A DNA stretch of 64,000 bases, taken from Hydractinia symbiolongicarpus (Eukaryota; Cnidaria; Hydrozoa; Anthoathecata; Hydractiniidae). The notes under the pieces were generated by a model. The model searched no databases. It was not told the DNA's origin and saw only the letters and a program-made list of their open reading frames with translations. The DNA lies in NCBI RefSeq assembly GCF_029227915.1, contig NC_079878.1, forward strand, positions 6,696,001 to 6,760,000, given 5' to 3'. A program made the position numbers and the translations under genes. This document shows, one piece after another, positions 32,649 through 45,853 of this stretch; the stretch's first letter is position 1; each line of letters begins with the position of its first letter.

Positions 32649-33343
32649 CCCGTAAAATGGCCAGTGTGGGGCTCGAACCCACGACATTCGCGTTATTAGC
32701 ACGACGCTCTAGCCGACTGAGCTAACCGGCCGTGAACGCGTGAACACGGACTCACTTCCTAAGTCAACTCTAAGCAAAATACTTTTATTTTTTTACTCAA
32801 AACGTTACCGTCATATTTCTCACGCTTTGATACGAGTCCAAGCAATGCAAATAGCCGCAACCCGCTCGAAAGAGGAGTCATGTTAGGCCAACTTTAAACG
32901 GACATTCCCTGAAAGCCCTCGGAGAGATTTGAACTCTCGACCCCTGGTTTACAAGACCAGTGCTCTAACCCCTGAGCTACGAAGGCACGCGATCCTTGCC
33001 AAATACGAAAAGTCGGTGCATCAGGCAAAACAGGCCAGTTGCAACGTGTACTTGCCATAAAGTGATACCGTCAATGCCCTACTGGACCATGACTATTCTA
33101 ATCACGGACCTCAGCTTTCCCGTTAACATCCACGGGCTCCAGTGGCGTAGTCGGTTAGCGCGTCGTACTTATAAGTCAGTATCGACAAAGACATGCGAAG
33201 ATCGGGAGTTCGAGCCTCCCCTGGAGCAAGGTTTCTTTTCATGCGCCGTCAACACACGCCACAGCACGGGCAGATCACCAGTAAAATCTAGCAACGTGGC
33301 AGTGCACCCAGGTTGTTTTGATCCCGTCAACGTGACGGCAAAG
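32649..33343. tRNA. Unit 45 tRNA trio
   Basis: Ile(AAU) 32658-32731 minus; Thr(UGU) 32914-32986 minus; Ile(UAU) 33136-33228 plus. Consensus. Confidence 0.97.
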
Positions 33344-34038
33344 CCCGTAAAATGGCCAGTGTGGGGCTCGAACCCACGACATTCGCGTTATTAGCACGAC
33401 GCTCTAGCCGACTGAGCTAACCGGCCGTGAACGCGTGAACACGGACTCACTTCCTAAGTCAACTCTAAGCAAAATACTTTTATTTTTTTACTCAAAACGT
33501 TACCGTCATATTTCTCACGCTTTGATACGAGTCCAAGCAATGCAAATAGCCGCAACCCGCTCGAAAGAGGAGTCATGTTAGGCCAACTTTAAACGGACAT
33601 TCCCTGAAAGCCCTCGGAGAGATTTGAACTCTCGACCCCTGGTTTACAAGACCAGTGCTCTAACCCCTGAGCTACGAAGGCACGCGATCCTTGCCAAATA
33701 CGAAAAGTCGGTGCATCAGGCAAAACAGGCCAGTTGCAACGTGTACTTGCCATAAAGTGATACCGTCAATGCCCTACTGGACCATGACTATTCTAATCAC
33801 GGACCTCAGCTTTCCCGTTAACATCCACGGGCTCCAGTGGCGTAGTCGGTTAGCGCGTCGTACTTATAAGTCAGTATCGACAAAGACATGCGAAGATCGG
33901 GAGTTCGAGCCTCCCCTGGAGCAAGGTTTCTTTTCATGCGCCGTCAACACACGCCACAGCACGGGCAGATCACCAGTAAAATCTAGCAACGTGGCAGTGC
34001 ACCCAGGTTGTTTTGATCCCGTCAACGTGACGGCAAAG
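33344..34038. tRNA. Unit 46 tRNA trio
   Basis: Ile(AAU) 33353-33426 minus; Thr(UGU) 33609-33681 minus; Ile(UAU) 33831-33923 plus. Consensus. Confidence 0.97.
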
Positions 34039-34733
34039 CCCGTAAAATGGCCAGTGTGGGGCTCGAACCCACGACATTCGCGTTATTAGCACGACGCTCT
34101 AGCCGACTGAGCTAACCGGCCGTGAACGCGTGAACACGGACTCACTTCCTAAGTCAACTCTAAGCAAAATACTTTTATTTTTTTACTCAAAACGTTACCG
34201 TCATATTTCTCACGCTTTGATACGAGTCCAAGCAATGCAAATAGCCGCAACCCGCTCGAAAGAGGAGTCATGTTAGGCCAACTTTAAACGGACATTCCCT
34301 GAAAGCCCTCGGAGAGATTTGAACTCTCGACCCCTGGTTTACAAGACCAGTGCTCTAACCCCTGAGCTACGAAGGCACGCGATCCTTGCCAAATACGAAA
34401 AGTCGGTGCATCAGGCAAAACAGGCCAGTTGCAACGTGTACTTGCCATAAAGTGATACCGTCAATGCCCTACTGGACCATGACTATTCTAATCACGGACC
34501 TCAGCTTTCCCGTTAACATCCACGGGCTCCAGTGGCGTAGTCGGTTAGCGCGTCGTACTTATAAGTCAGTATCGACAAAGACATGCGAAGATCGGGAGTT
34601 CGAGCCTCCCCTGGAGCAAGGTTTCTTTTCATGCGCCGTCAACACACGCCACAGCACGGGCAGATCACCAGTAAAATCTAGCAACGTGGCAGTGCACCCA
34701 GGTTGTTTTGATCCCGTCAACGTGACGGCAAAG
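34039..34733. tRNA. Unit 47 tRNA trio
   Basis: Ile(AAU) 34048-34121 minus; Thr(UGU) 34304-34376 minus; Ile(UAU) 34526-34618 plus. Consensus. Confidence 0.97.
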
Positions 34734-35428
34734 CCCGTAAAATGGCCAGTGTGGGGCTCGAACCCACGACATTCGCGTTATTAGCACGACGCTCTAGCCG
34801 ACTGAGCTAACCGGCCGTGAACGCGTGAACACGGACTCACTTCCTAAGTCAACTCTAAGCAAAATACTTTTATTTTTTTACTCAAAACGTTACCGTCATA
34901 TTTCTCACGCTTTGATACGAGTCCAAGCAATGCAAATAGCCGCAACCCGCTCGAAAGAGGAGTCATGTTAGGCCAACTTTAAACGGACATTCCCTGAAAG
35001 CCCTCGGAGAGATTTGAACTCTCGACCCCTGGTTTACAAGACCAGTGCTCTAACCCCTGAGCTACGAAGGCACGCGATCCTTGCCAAATACGAAAAGTCG
35101 GTGCATCAGGCAAAACAGGCCAGTTGCAACGTGTACTTGCCATAAAGTGATACCGTCAATGCCCTACTGGACCATGACTATTCTAATCACGGACCTCAGC
35201 TTTCCCGTTAACATCCACGGGCTCCAGTGGCGTAGTCGGTTAGCGCGTCGTACTTATAAGTCAGTATCGACAAAGACATGCGAAGATCGGGAGTTCGAGC
35301 CTCCCCTGGAGCAAGGTTTCTTTTCATGCGCCGTCAACACACGCCACAGCACGGGCAGATCACCAGTAAAATCTAGCAACGTGGCAGTGCACCCAGGTTG
35401 TTTTGATCCCGTCAACGTGACGGCAAAG
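34734..35428. tRNA. Unit 48 tRNA trio
   Basis: Ile(AAU) 34743-34816 minus; Thr(UGU) 34999-35071 minus; Ile(UAU) 35221-35313 plus. Consensus. Confidence 0.97.
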
Positions 35429-36123
35429 CCCGTAAAATGGCCAGTGTGGGGCTCGAACCCACGACATTCGCGTTATTAGCACGACGCTCTAGCCGACTGA
35501 GCTAACCGGCCGTGAACGCGTGAACACGGACTCACTTCCTAAGTCAACTCTAAGCAAAATACTTTTATTTTTTTACTCAAAACGTTACCGTCATATTTCT
35601 CACGCTTTGATACGAGTCCAAGCAATGCAAATAGCCGCAACCCGCTCGAAAGAGGAGTCATGTTAGGCCAACTTTAAAGGGACATTCCCTGAAAGCCCTC
35701 GGAGAGATTTGAACTCTCGACCCCTGGTTTACAAGACCAGTGCTCTAACCCCTGAGCTACGAAGGCACGCGATCCATGCCAAATACGAAAAGTCGGTGCA
35801 TCAGCCAAAACAGGCCAGTTGCAACGTGTACTTGCCATAAAGTGATACCGTCAATGCCCTACTGGACCATGACTATTCTAATCACGGACCTCAGCTTTCC
35901 CGTTAACATCCACGGGCTCCAGTGGCGTAGTCGGTTAGCGCGTCGTACTTATAAGTCAGTATCGACAAAGACATGCGAAGATCGGGAGTTCGAGCCTCCC
36001 CTGGAGCAAGGTTTCTTTTCATGCGCCGTCAACACACGCCACAGCACGGGCAGATCACCAGTAAAATCTAGCAACGTGGCAGTGCACCCAGGTTGTTTTG
36101 ATCCCGTCAACGTGACGGCAAAG
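35429..36123. tRNA. Unit 49 tRNA trio
   Basis: Ile(AAU) 35438-35511 minus; Thr(UGU) 35694-35766 minus; Ile(UAU) 35916-36008 plus. Spacer changes only: G at 35679, A at 35776, C at 35805. Confidence 0.97.
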
Positions 36124-36818
36124 CCCGTAAAATGGCCAGTGTGGGGCTCGAACCCACGACATTCGCGTTATTAGCACGACGCTCTAGCCGACTGAGCTAA
36201 CCGGCCGTGAACGCGTGAACACGGACTCACTTCCTAAGTCAACTCTAAGCAAAATACTTTTATTTTTTTACTCAAAACGTTACCGTCATATTTCTCACGC
36301 TTTGATACGAGTCCAAGCAATGCAAATAGCCGCAACCCGCTCGAAAGAGGAGTCATGTTAGGCCAACTTTAAACGGACATTCCCTGAAAGCCCTCGGAGA
36401 GATTTGAACTCTCGACCCCTGGTTTACAAGACCAGTGCTCTAACCCCTGAGCTACGAAGGCACGCGATCCTTGCCAAATACGAAAAGTCGGTGCATCAGC
36501 CAAAACAGGCCAGTTGCAACGTGTACTTGCCATAAAGTGATACCGTCAATGCCCTACTGGACCATGACTATTCTAATCACGGACCTCAGCTTTCCCGTTA
36601 ACATCCACGGGCTCCAGTGGCGTAGTCGGTTAGCGCGTCGTACTTATAAGTCAGTATCGACAAAGACATGCGAAGATCGGGAGTTCGAGCCTCCCCTGGA
36701 GCAAGGTTTCTTTTCATGCGCCGTCAACACACGCCACAGCACGGGCAGATCACCAGTAAAATCTAGCAACGTGGCAGTGCACCCAGGTTGTTTTGATCCC
36801 GTCAACGTGACGGCAAAG
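36124..36818. tRNA. Unit 50 tRNA trio
   Basis: Ile(AAU) 36133-36206 minus; Thr(UGU) 36389-36461 minus; Ile(UAU) 36611-36703 plus. C at 36500 (spacer 2). Confidence 0.97.
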
Positions 36819-37513
36819 CCCGTAAAATGGCCAGTGTGGGGCTCGAACCCACGACATTCGCGTTATTAGCACGACGCTCTAGCCGACTGAGCTAACCGGC
36901 CGTGAACGCGTGAACACGGACTCACTTCCTAAGTCAACTCTAAGCAAAATACTTTTATTTTTTTACTCAAAACGTTACCGTCATATTTCTCACGCTTTGA
37001 TACGAGTCCAAGCAATGCAAATAGCCGCAACCCGCTCGAAAGAGGAGTCATGTTAGGCCAACTTTAAACGGACATTCCCTGAAAGCCCTCGGAGAGATTT
37101 GAACTCTCGACCCCTGGTTTACAAGACCAGTGCTCTAACCCCTGAGCTACGAAGGCACGCGATCCTTGCCAAATACGAAAAGTCGGTGCATCAGGCAAAA
37201 CAGGCCAGTTGCAACGTGTACTTGCCATAAAGTGATACCGTCAATGCCCTACTGGACCATGACTATTCTAATCACGGACCTCAGCTTTCCCGTTAACATC
37301 CACGGGCTCCAGTGGCGTAGTCGGTTAGCGCGTCGTACTTATAAGTCAGTATCGACAAAGACATGCGAAGATCGGGAGTTCGAGCCTCCCCTGGAGCAAG
37401 GTTTCTTTTCATGCGCCGTCAACACACGCCACAGCACGGGCAGATCACCAGTAAAATCTAGCAACGTGGCAGTGCACCCAGGTTGTTTTGATCCCGTCAA
37501 CGTGACGGCAAAG
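36819..37513. tRNA. Unit 51 tRNA trio
   Basis: Ile(AAU) 36828-36901 minus; Thr(UGU) 37084-37156 minus; Ile(UAU) 37306-37398 plus. Consensus. Confidence 0.97.
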
Positions 37514-38208
37514 CCCGTAAAATGGCCAGTGTGGGGCTCGAACCCACGACATTCGCGTTATTAGCACGACGCTCTAGCCGACTGAGCTAACCGGCCGTGA
37601 ACGCGTGAACACGGACTCACTTCCTAAGTCAACTCTAAGCAAAATACTTTTATTTTTTTACTCAAAACGTTACCGTCATATTTCTCACGCTTTGATACGA
37701 GTCCAAGCAATGCAAATAGCCGCAACCCGCTCGAAAGAGGAGTCATGTTAGGCCAACTTTAAACGGACATTCCCTGAAAGCCCTCGGAGAGATTTGAACT
37801 CTCGACCCCTGGTTTACAAGACCAGTGCTCTAACCCCTGAGCTACGAAGGCACGCGATCCTTGCCAAATACGAAAAGTCGGTGCATCAGGCAAAACAGGC
37901 CAGTTGCAACGTGTACTTGCCATAAAGTGATACCGTCAATGCCCTACTGGACCATGACTATTCTAATCACGGACCTCAGCTTTCCCGTTAACATCCACGG
38001 GCTCCAGTGGCGTAGTCGGTTAGCGCGTCGTACTTATAAGTCAGTATCGACAAAGACATGCGAAGATCGGGAGTTCGAGCCTCCCCTGGAGCAAGGTTTC
38101 TTTTCATGCGCCGTCAACACACGCCACAGCACGGGCAGATCACCAGTAAAATCTAGCAACGTGGCAGTGCACCCAGGTTGTTTTGATCCCGTCAACGTGA
38201 CGGCAAAG
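37514..38208. tRNA. Unit 52 tRNA trio
   Basis: Ile(AAU) 37523-37596 minus; Thr(UGU) 37779-37851 minus; Ile(UAU) 38001-38093 plus. Consensus. Confidence 0.97.
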
Positions 38209-38903
38209 CCCGTAAAATGGCCAGTGTGGGGCTCGAACCCACGACATTCGCGTTATTAGCACGACGCTCTAGCCGACTGAGCTAACCGGCCGTGAACGCG
38301 TGAACACGGACTCACTTCCTAAGTCAACTCTAAGCAAAATACTTTTATTTTTTTACTCAAAACGTTACCGTCATATTTCTCACGCTTTGATACGAGTCCA
38401 AACAATGCAAATAGCCGCAACCCGCTCGAAAGAGGAGTCATGTTAGGCCAACTTTAAACGGACATTCCCTGAAAGCCCTCGGAGAGATTTGAACTCTCGA
38501 CCCCTGGTTTACAAGACCAGTGCTCTAACCCCTGAGCTACGAAGGCACGCGATCCTTGCCAAATACGAAAAGTCGGTGCATCAGGCAAAACAGGCCAGTT
38601 GCAACGTGTACTTGCCATAAAGTGATACCGTCAATGCCCTACTGGACCATGACTATTCTAATCACGGACCTCAGCTTTCCCGTTAACATCCACGGGCTCC
38701 AGTGGCGTAGTCGGTTAGCGCGTCGTACTTATAAGTCAGTATCGACAAAGACATGCGAAGATCGGGAGTTCGAGCCTCCCCTGGAGCAAGGTTTCTTTTC
38801 ATGCGCCGTCAACACACGCCACAGCACGGGCAGATCACCAGTAAAATCTAGCAACGTGGCAGTGCACCCAGGTTGTTTTGATCCCGTCAACGTGACGGCA
38901 AAG
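38209..38903. tRNA. Unit 53 tRNA trio
   Basis: Ile(AAU) 38218-38291 minus; Thr(UGU) 38474-38546 minus; Ile(UAU) 38696-38788 plus. A at 38402 (spacer 1). Confidence 0.97.
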
Positions 38904-39598
38904 CCCGTAAAATGGCCAGTGTGGGGCTCGAACCCACGACATTCGCGTTATTAGCACGACGCTCTAGCCGACTGAGCTAACCGGCCGTGAACGCGTGAAC
39001 ACGGACTCACTTCCTAAGTCAACTCTAAGCAAAATACTTTTATTTTTTTACTCAAAACGTTACCGTCATATTTCTCACGCTTTGATACGAGTCCAAGCAA
39101 TGCAAATAGCCGCAACCCGCTCGAAAGAGGAGTCATGTTAGGCCAACTTTAAACGGACATTCCCTGAAAGCCCTCGGAGAGATTTGAACTCTCGACCCCT
39201 GGTTTACAAGACCAGTGCTCTAACCCCTGAGCTACGAAGGCACGCGATCCTTGCCAAATACGAAAAGTCGGTGCATCAGGCAAAACAGGCCAGTTGCAAC
39301 GTGTACTTGCCATAAAGTGATACCGTCAATGCCCTACTGGACCATGACTATTCTAATCACGGACCTCAGCTTTCCCGTTAACATCCACGGGCTCCAGTGG
39401 CGTAGTCGGTTAGCGCGTCGTACTTATAAGTCAGTATCGACAAAGACATGCGAAGATCGGGAGTTCGAGCCTCCCCTGGAGCAAGGTTTCTTTTCATGCG
39501 CCGTCAACACACGCCACAGCACGGGCAGATCACCAGTAAAATCTAGCAACGTGGCAGTGCACCCAGGTTGTTTTGATCCCGTCAACGTGACGGCAAAG
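38904..39598. tRNA. Unit 54 tRNA trio
   Basis: Ile(AAU) 38913-38986 minus; Thr(UGU) 39169-39241 minus; Ile(UAU) 39391-39483 plus. Consensus. Confidence 0.97.
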
Positions 39599-40293
39599 CC
39601 CGTAAAATGGCCAGTGTGGGGCTCGAACCCACGACATTCGCGTTATTAGCACGACGCTCTAGCCGACTGAGCTAACCGGCCGTGAACGCGTGAACACGGA
39701 CTCACTTCCTAAGTCAACTCTAAGCAAAATACTTTTATTTTTTTACTCAAAACGTTACCGTCATATTTCTCACGCTTTGATACGAGTCCAAGCAATGCAA
39801 ATAGCCGCAACCCGCTCGAAAGAGGAGTCATGTTAGGCCAACTTTAAACGGACATTCCCTGAAAGCCCTCGGAGAGATTTGAACTCTCGACCCCTGGTTT
39901 ACAAGACCAGTGCTCTAACCCCTGAGCTACGAAGGCACGCGATCCTTGCCAAATACGAAAAGTCGGTGCATCAGGCAAAACAGGCCAGTTGCAACGTGTA
40001 TTTGCCATAAAGTGATACCGTCAATGCCCTACTGGACCATGACTATTCTAATCACGGACCTCAGCTTTCCCGTTAACATCCACGGGCTCCAGTGGCGTAG
40101 TCGGTTAGCGCGTCGTACTTATAAGTCAGTATCGACAAAGACATGCGAAGATCGGGAGTTCGAGCCTCCCCTGGAGCAAGGTTTCTTTTCATGCGCCGTC
40201 AACACACGCCACAGCACGGGCAGATCACCAGTAAAATCTAGCAACGTGGCAGTGCACCCAGGTTGTTTTGATCCCGTCAACGTGACGGCAAAG
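39599..40293. tRNA. Unit 55 tRNA trio
   Basis: Ile(AAU) 39608-39681 minus; Thr(UGU) 39864-39936 minus; Ile(UAU) 40086-40178 plus. T at 40001 (spacer 2). Confidence 0.97.
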
Positions 40294-40988
40294 CCCGTAA
40301 AATGGCCAGTGTGGGGCTCGAACCCACGACATTCGCGTTATTAGCACGACGCTCTAGCCGACTGAGCTAACCGGCCGTGAACGCGTGAACACGGACTCAC
40401 TTCCTAAGTCAACTCTAAGCAAAATACTTTTATTTTTTTACTCAAAACGTTACCGTCATATTTCTCACGCTTTGATACGAGTCCAAGCAATGCAAATAGC
40501 CGCAACCCGCTCGAAAGAGGAGTCATGTTAGGCCAACTTTAAACGGACATTCCCTGAAAGCCTTCGGAGAGATTTGAACTCTCGACCCCTGGTTTACAAG
40601 ACCAGTGCTCTAACCCCTGAGCTACGAAGGCACGCGATCCTTGCCAAATACGAAAAGTCGGTGCATCAGGCAAAACAGGCCAGTTGCAACGTGTACTTGC
40701 CATAAAGTGATACCGTCAATGCCCTACTGGACCATGACTATTCTAATCACGGACCTCAGCTTTCCCGTTAACATCCACGGGCTCCAGTGGCGTAGTCGGT
40801 TAGCGCGTCGTACTTATAAGTCAGTATCGACAAAGACATGCGAAGATCGGGAGTTCGAGCCTCCCCTGGAGCAAGGTTTCTTTTCATGCGCCGTCAACAC
40901 ACGCCACAGCACGGGCAGATCACCAGTAAAATCTAGCAACGTGGCAGTGCACCCAGGTTGTTTTGATCCCGTCAACGTGACGGCAAAG
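40294..40988. tRNA. Unit 56 tRNA trio
   Basis: Ile(AAU) 40303-40376 minus; Thr(UGU) 40559-40631 minus; Ile(UAU) 40781-40873 plus. Thr G69 to A (40563), which turns the U4-G69 wobble into a U-A pair, so the stem is not harmed. Confidence 0.97.
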
Positions 40989-41683
40989 CCCGTAAAATGG
41001 CCAGTGTGGGGCTCGAACCCACGACATTCGCGTTATTAGCACGACGCTCTAGCCGACTGAGCTAACCGGCCGTGAACGCGTGAACACGGACTCACTTCCT
41101 AAGTCAACTCTAAGCAAAATACTTTTATTTTTTTACTCAAAACGTTACCGTCATATTTCTCACGCTTTGATACGAGTCCAAGCAATGCAAATAGCCGCAA
41201 CCCGCTCGAAAGAGGAGTCATGTTAGGCCAACTTTAAACGGACATTCCCTGAAAGCCCTCGGAGAGATTTGAACTCTCGACCCCTGGTTTACAAGACCAG
41301 TGCTCTAACCCCTGAGCTACGAAGGCACGCGATCCTTGCCAAATACGAAAAGTCGGTGCATCAGCCAAAACAGGCCAGTTGCAACGTGTACTTGCCATAA
41401 AGTGATACCGTCAATGCCCTACTGGACCATGACTATTCTAATCACGGACCTCAGCTTTCCCGTTAACATCCACGGGCTCCAGTGGCGTAGTCGGTTAGCG
41501 CGTCGTACTTATAAGTCAGTATCGACAAAGACATGCGAAGATCGGGAGTTCGAGCCTCCCCTGGAGCAAGGTTTCTTTTCATGCGCCGTCAACACACGCC
41601 ACAGCACGGGCAGATCACCAGTAAAATCTAGCAACGTGGCAGTGCACCCAGGTTGTTTTGATCCCGTCAACGTGACGGCAAAG
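40989..41683. tRNA. Unit 57 tRNA trio
   Basis: Ile(AAU) 40998-41071 minus; Thr(UGU) 41254-41326 minus; Ile(UAU) 41476-41568 plus. C at 41365 (spacer 2), as unit 49. Confidence 0.97.
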
Positions 41684-42378
41684 CCCGTAAAATGGCCAGT
41701 GTGGGGCTCGAACCCACGACATTCGCGTTATTAGCACGACGCTCTAGCCGACTGAGCTAACCGGCCGTGAACGCGTGAACACGGACTCACTTCCTAAGTC
41801 AACTCTAAGCAAAATACTTTTATTTTTTTACTCAAAACGTTACCGTCATATTTCTCACGCTTTGATACGAGTCCAAGCAATGCAAATAGCCGCAACCCGC
41901 TCGAAAGAGGAGTCATGTTAGGCCAACTTTAAACGGACATTCCCTGAAAGCCCTCGGAGAGATTTGAACTCTCGACCCCTGGTTTACAAGACCAGTGCTC
42001 TAACCCCTGAGCTACGAAGGCACGCGATCCTTGCCAAATACGAAAAGTCGGTGCATCAGCCAAAACAGGCCAGTTGCAACGTGTACTTGCCATAAAGTGA
42101 TACCGTCAATGCCCTACTGGACCATGACTATTCTAATCACGGACCTCAGCTTTCCCGTTAACATCCACGGGCTCCAGTGGCGTAGTCGGTTAGCGCGTCG
42201 TACTTATAAGTCAGTATCGACAAAGACATGCGAAGATCGGGAGTTCGAGCCTCCCCTGGAGCAAGGTTTCTTTTCATGCGCCGTCAACACACGCCACAGC
42301 ACGGGCAGATCACCAGTAAAATCTAGCAACGTGGCAGTGCACCCAGGTTGTTTTGATCCCGTCAACGTGACGGCAAAG
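41684..42378. tRNA. Unit 58 tRNA trio
   Basis: Ile(AAU) 41693-41766 minus; Thr(UGU) 41949-42021 minus; Ile(UAU) 42171-42263 plus. C at 42060 (spacer 2), as unit 50. Confidence 0.97.
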
Positions 42379-43073
42379 CCCGTAAAATGGCCAGTGTGGG
42401 GCTCGAACCCACGACATTCGCGTTATTAGCACGACGCTCTAGCCGACTGAGCTAACCGGCCGTGAACGCGTGAACACGGACTCACTTCCTAAGTCAACTC
42501 TAAGCAAAATACTTTTATTTTTTTACTCAAAACGTTACCGTCATATTTCTCACGCTTTGATACGAGTCCAAGCAATGCAAATAGCCGCAACCCGCTCGAA
42601 AGAGGAGTCATGTTAGGCCAACTTTAAACGGACATTCCCTGAAAGCCCTCGGAGAGATTTGAACTCTCGACCCCTGGTTTACAAGACCAGTGCTCTAACC
42701 CCTGAGCTACGAAGGCACGCGATCCTTGCCAAATACGAAAAGTCGGTGCATCAGGCAAAACAGGCCAGTTGCAACGTGTACTTGCCATAAAGTGATACCG
42801 TCAATGCCCTACTGGACCATGACTATTCTAATCACGGACCTCAGCTTTCCCGTTAACATCCACGGGCTCCAGTGGCGTAGTCGGTTAGCGCGTCGTACTT
42901 ATAAGTCAGTATCGACAAAGACATGCGAAGATCGGGAGTTCGAGCCTCCCCTGGAGCAAGGTTTCTTTTCATGCGCCGTCAACACACGCCACAGCACGGG
43001 CAGATCACCAGTACAATCTAGCAACGTGGCAGTGCACCCAGGTTGTTTTGATCCCGTCAACGTGACGGCAAAG
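42379..43073. tRNA. Unit 59 tRNA trio
   Basis: Ile(AAU) 42388-42461 minus; Thr(UGU) 42644-42716 minus; Ile(UAU) 42866-42958 plus. C at 43014 (spacer 3). Confidence 0.97.
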
Positions 43074-43768
43074 CCCGTAAAATGGCCAGTGTGGGGCTCG
43101 AACCCACGACATTCGCGTTATTAGCACGACGCTCTAGCCGACTGAGCTAACCGGCCGTGAACGCGTGAACACGGACTCACTTCCTAAGTCAACTCTAAGC
43201 AAAATACTTTTATTTTTTTACTCAAAACGTTACCGTCATATTTCTCACGCTTTGATACGAGTCCAAGCAATGCAAATAGCCGCAACCCGCTCGAAAGAGG
43301 AGTCATGTTAGGCCAACTTTAAACGGACATTCCCTGAAAGCCCTCGGAGAGATTTGAACTCTCGACCCCTGGTTTACAAGACCAGTGCTCTAACCCCTGA
43401 GCTACGAAGGCACGCGATCCTTGCCAAATACGAAAAGTCGGTGCATCAGGCAAAACAGGCCAGTTGCAACGTGTACTTGCCATAAAGTGATACCGTCAAT
43501 GCCCTACTGGACCATGACTATTCTAATCACGGACCTCAGCTTTCCCGTTAACATCCACGGGCTCCAGTGGCGTAGTCGGTTAGCGCGTCGTACTTATAAG
43601 TCAGTATCGACAAAGACATGCGAAGATCGGGAGTTCGAGCCTCCCCTGGAGCAAGGTTTCTTTTCATGCGCCGTCAACACACGCCACAGCACGGGCAGAT
43701 CACCAGTAAAATCTAGCAACGTGGCAGTGCACCCAGGTTGTTTTGATCCCGTCAACGTGACGGCAAAG
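43074..43768. tRNA. Unit 60 tRNA trio
   Basis: Ile(AAU) 43083-43156 minus; Thr(UGU) 43339-43411 minus; Ile(UAU) 43561-43653 plus. Consensus. Confidence 0.97.
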
Positions 43769-44463
43769 CCCGTAAAATGGCCAGTGTGGGGCTCGAACCC
43801 ACGACATTCGCGTTATTAGCACGACGCTCTAGCCGACTGAGCTAACCGGCCGTGAACGCGTGAACACGGACTCACTTCCTAAGTCAACTCTAAGCAAAAT
43901 ACTTTTATTTTTTTACTCAAAACGTTACCGTCATATTTCTCACGCTTTGATACGAGTCCAAGCAATGCAAATAGCCGCAACCCGCTCGAAAGAGGAGTCA
44001 CGTTAGGCCAACTTTAAACGGACATTCCCTGAAAGCCCTCGGAGAGATTTGAACTCTCGACCCCTGGTTTACAAGACCAGTGCTCTAACCCCTGAGCTAC
44101 GAAGGCACGCGATCCTTGCCAAATACGAAAAGTCGGTGCATCAGGCAAAACAGGCCAGTTGCAACGTGTACTTGCCATAAAGTGATACCGTCAATGCCCT
44201 ACTGGACCATGACTATTCTAATCACGGACCTCAGCTTTCCCGTTAACATCCACGGGCTCCAGTGGCGTAGTCGGTTAGCGCGTCGTACTTATAAGTCAGT
44301 ATCGGCAAAGACATGCGAAGATCGGGAGTTCGAGCCTCCCCTGGAGCAAGGTTTCTTTTCATGCGCCGTCAACACACGCCACAGCACGGGCAGATCACCA
44401 GTAAAATCTAGCAACGTGGCAGTGCACCCAGGTTGTTTTGATCCCGTCAACGTGACGGCAAAG
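43769..44463. tRNA. Unit 61 tRNA trio
   Basis: Ile(AAU) 43778-43851 minus; Thr(UGU) 44034-44106 minus; Ile(UAU) 44256-44348 plus. C at 44001 (spacer 1); A to G at 44305 inside the Ile(UAU) intron, the only intron change seen. Confidence 0.97.
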
Positions 44464-45158
44464 CCCGTAAAATGGCCAGTGTGGGGCTCGAACCCACGAC
44501 ATTCGCGTTATTAGCACGACGCTCTAGCCGACTGAGCTAACCGGCCGTGAACGCGTGAACACGGACTCACTTCCTAAGTCAACTCTAAGCAAAATACTTT
44601 TATTTTTTTACTCAAAACGTTACCGTCATATTTCTCACGCTTTGATACGAGTCCAAGCAATGCAAATAGCCGCAACCCGCTCGAAAGAGGAGTCACGTTA
44701 GGCCAACTTTAAACGGACATTCCCTGAAAGCCCTCGGAGAGATTTGAACTCTCGACCCCTGGTTTACAAGACCAGTGCTCTAACCCCTGAGCTACGAAGG
44801 CACGCGATCCTTGCCAAATACGAAAAGTCGGTGCATCAGGCAAAACAGGCCAGTTGCAACGTGTACTTGCCATAAAGTGATACCGTCAATGCCCTACTGG
44901 ACCATGACTATTCTAATCACGGACCTCAGCTTTCCCGTTAACATCCACGGGCTCCAGTGGCGTAGTCGGTTAGCGCGTCGTACTTATAAGTCAGTATCGA
45001 CAAAGACATGCGAAGATCGGGAGTTCGAGCCTCCCCTGGAGCAAGGTTTCTTTTCATGCGCCGTCAACACACGCCACAGCACGGGCAGATCACCAGTAAA
45101 ATCTAGCAACGTGGCAGTGCACCCAGGTTGTTTTGATCCCGTCAACGTGACGGCAAAG
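44464..45158. tRNA. Unit 62 tRNA trio
   Basis: Ile(AAU) 44473-44546 minus; Thr(UGU) 44729-44801 minus; Ile(UAU) 44951-45043 plus. C at 44696 (spacer 1), as unit 61. Confidence 0.97.
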
Positions 45159-45853
45159 CCCGTAAAATGGCCAGTGTGGGGCTCGAACCCACGACATTCG
45201 CGTTATTAGCACGACGCTCTAGCCGACTGAGCTAACCGGCCGTGAACGCGTGAACACGGACTCACTTCCTAAGTCAACTCTAAGCAAAATACTTTTATTT
45301 TTTTACTCAAAACGTTACCGTCATATTTCTCACGCTTTGATACGAGTCCAAGCAATGCAAATAGCCGCAACCCGCTCGAAAGAGGAGTCATGTTAGGCCA
45401 ACTTTAAACGGACATTCCCTGAAAGCCCTCGGAGAGATTTGAACTCTCGACCCCTGGTTTACAAGACCAGTGCTCTAACCCCTGAGCTACGAAGGCACGC
45501 GATCCTTGCCAAATACGAAAAGTCGGTGCATCAGGCAAAACAGGCCAGTTGCAACGTGTACTTGCCATAAAGTGATACCGTCAATGCCCTACTGGACCAT
45601 GACTATTCTAATCACGGACCTCAGCTTTCCCGTTAACATCCACGGGCTCCAGTGGCGTAGTCGGTTAGCGCGTCGTACTTATAAGTCAGTATCGACAAAG
45701 ACATGCGAAGATCGGGAGTTCGAGCCTCCCCTGGAGCAAGGTTTCTTTTCATGCGCCGTCAACACACGCCACAGCACGGGCAGATCACCAGTAAAATCTA
45801 GCAACATGGCAGTGCACCCAGGTTGTTTTGATCCCGTCAACGTGACGGCAAAG
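45159..45853. tRNA. Unit 63 tRNA trio
   Basis: Ile(AAU) 45168-45241 minus; Thr(UGU) 45424-45496 minus; Ile(UAU) 45646-45738 plus. A at 45806 (spacer 3). Confidence 0.97.

Larger units (their letters stand above)
35805..42060. repeat. Eight-unit (5560-bp) segmental duplication inside the array
   Basis: The spacer-2 change G to C occurs in adjacent units 49-50 (35805, 36500) and again in 57-58 (41365, 42060), 5560 bp apart. The pair of adjacent carriers moved together. Changes at 35679 and 35776 are private to unit 49. Confidence 0.75.
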
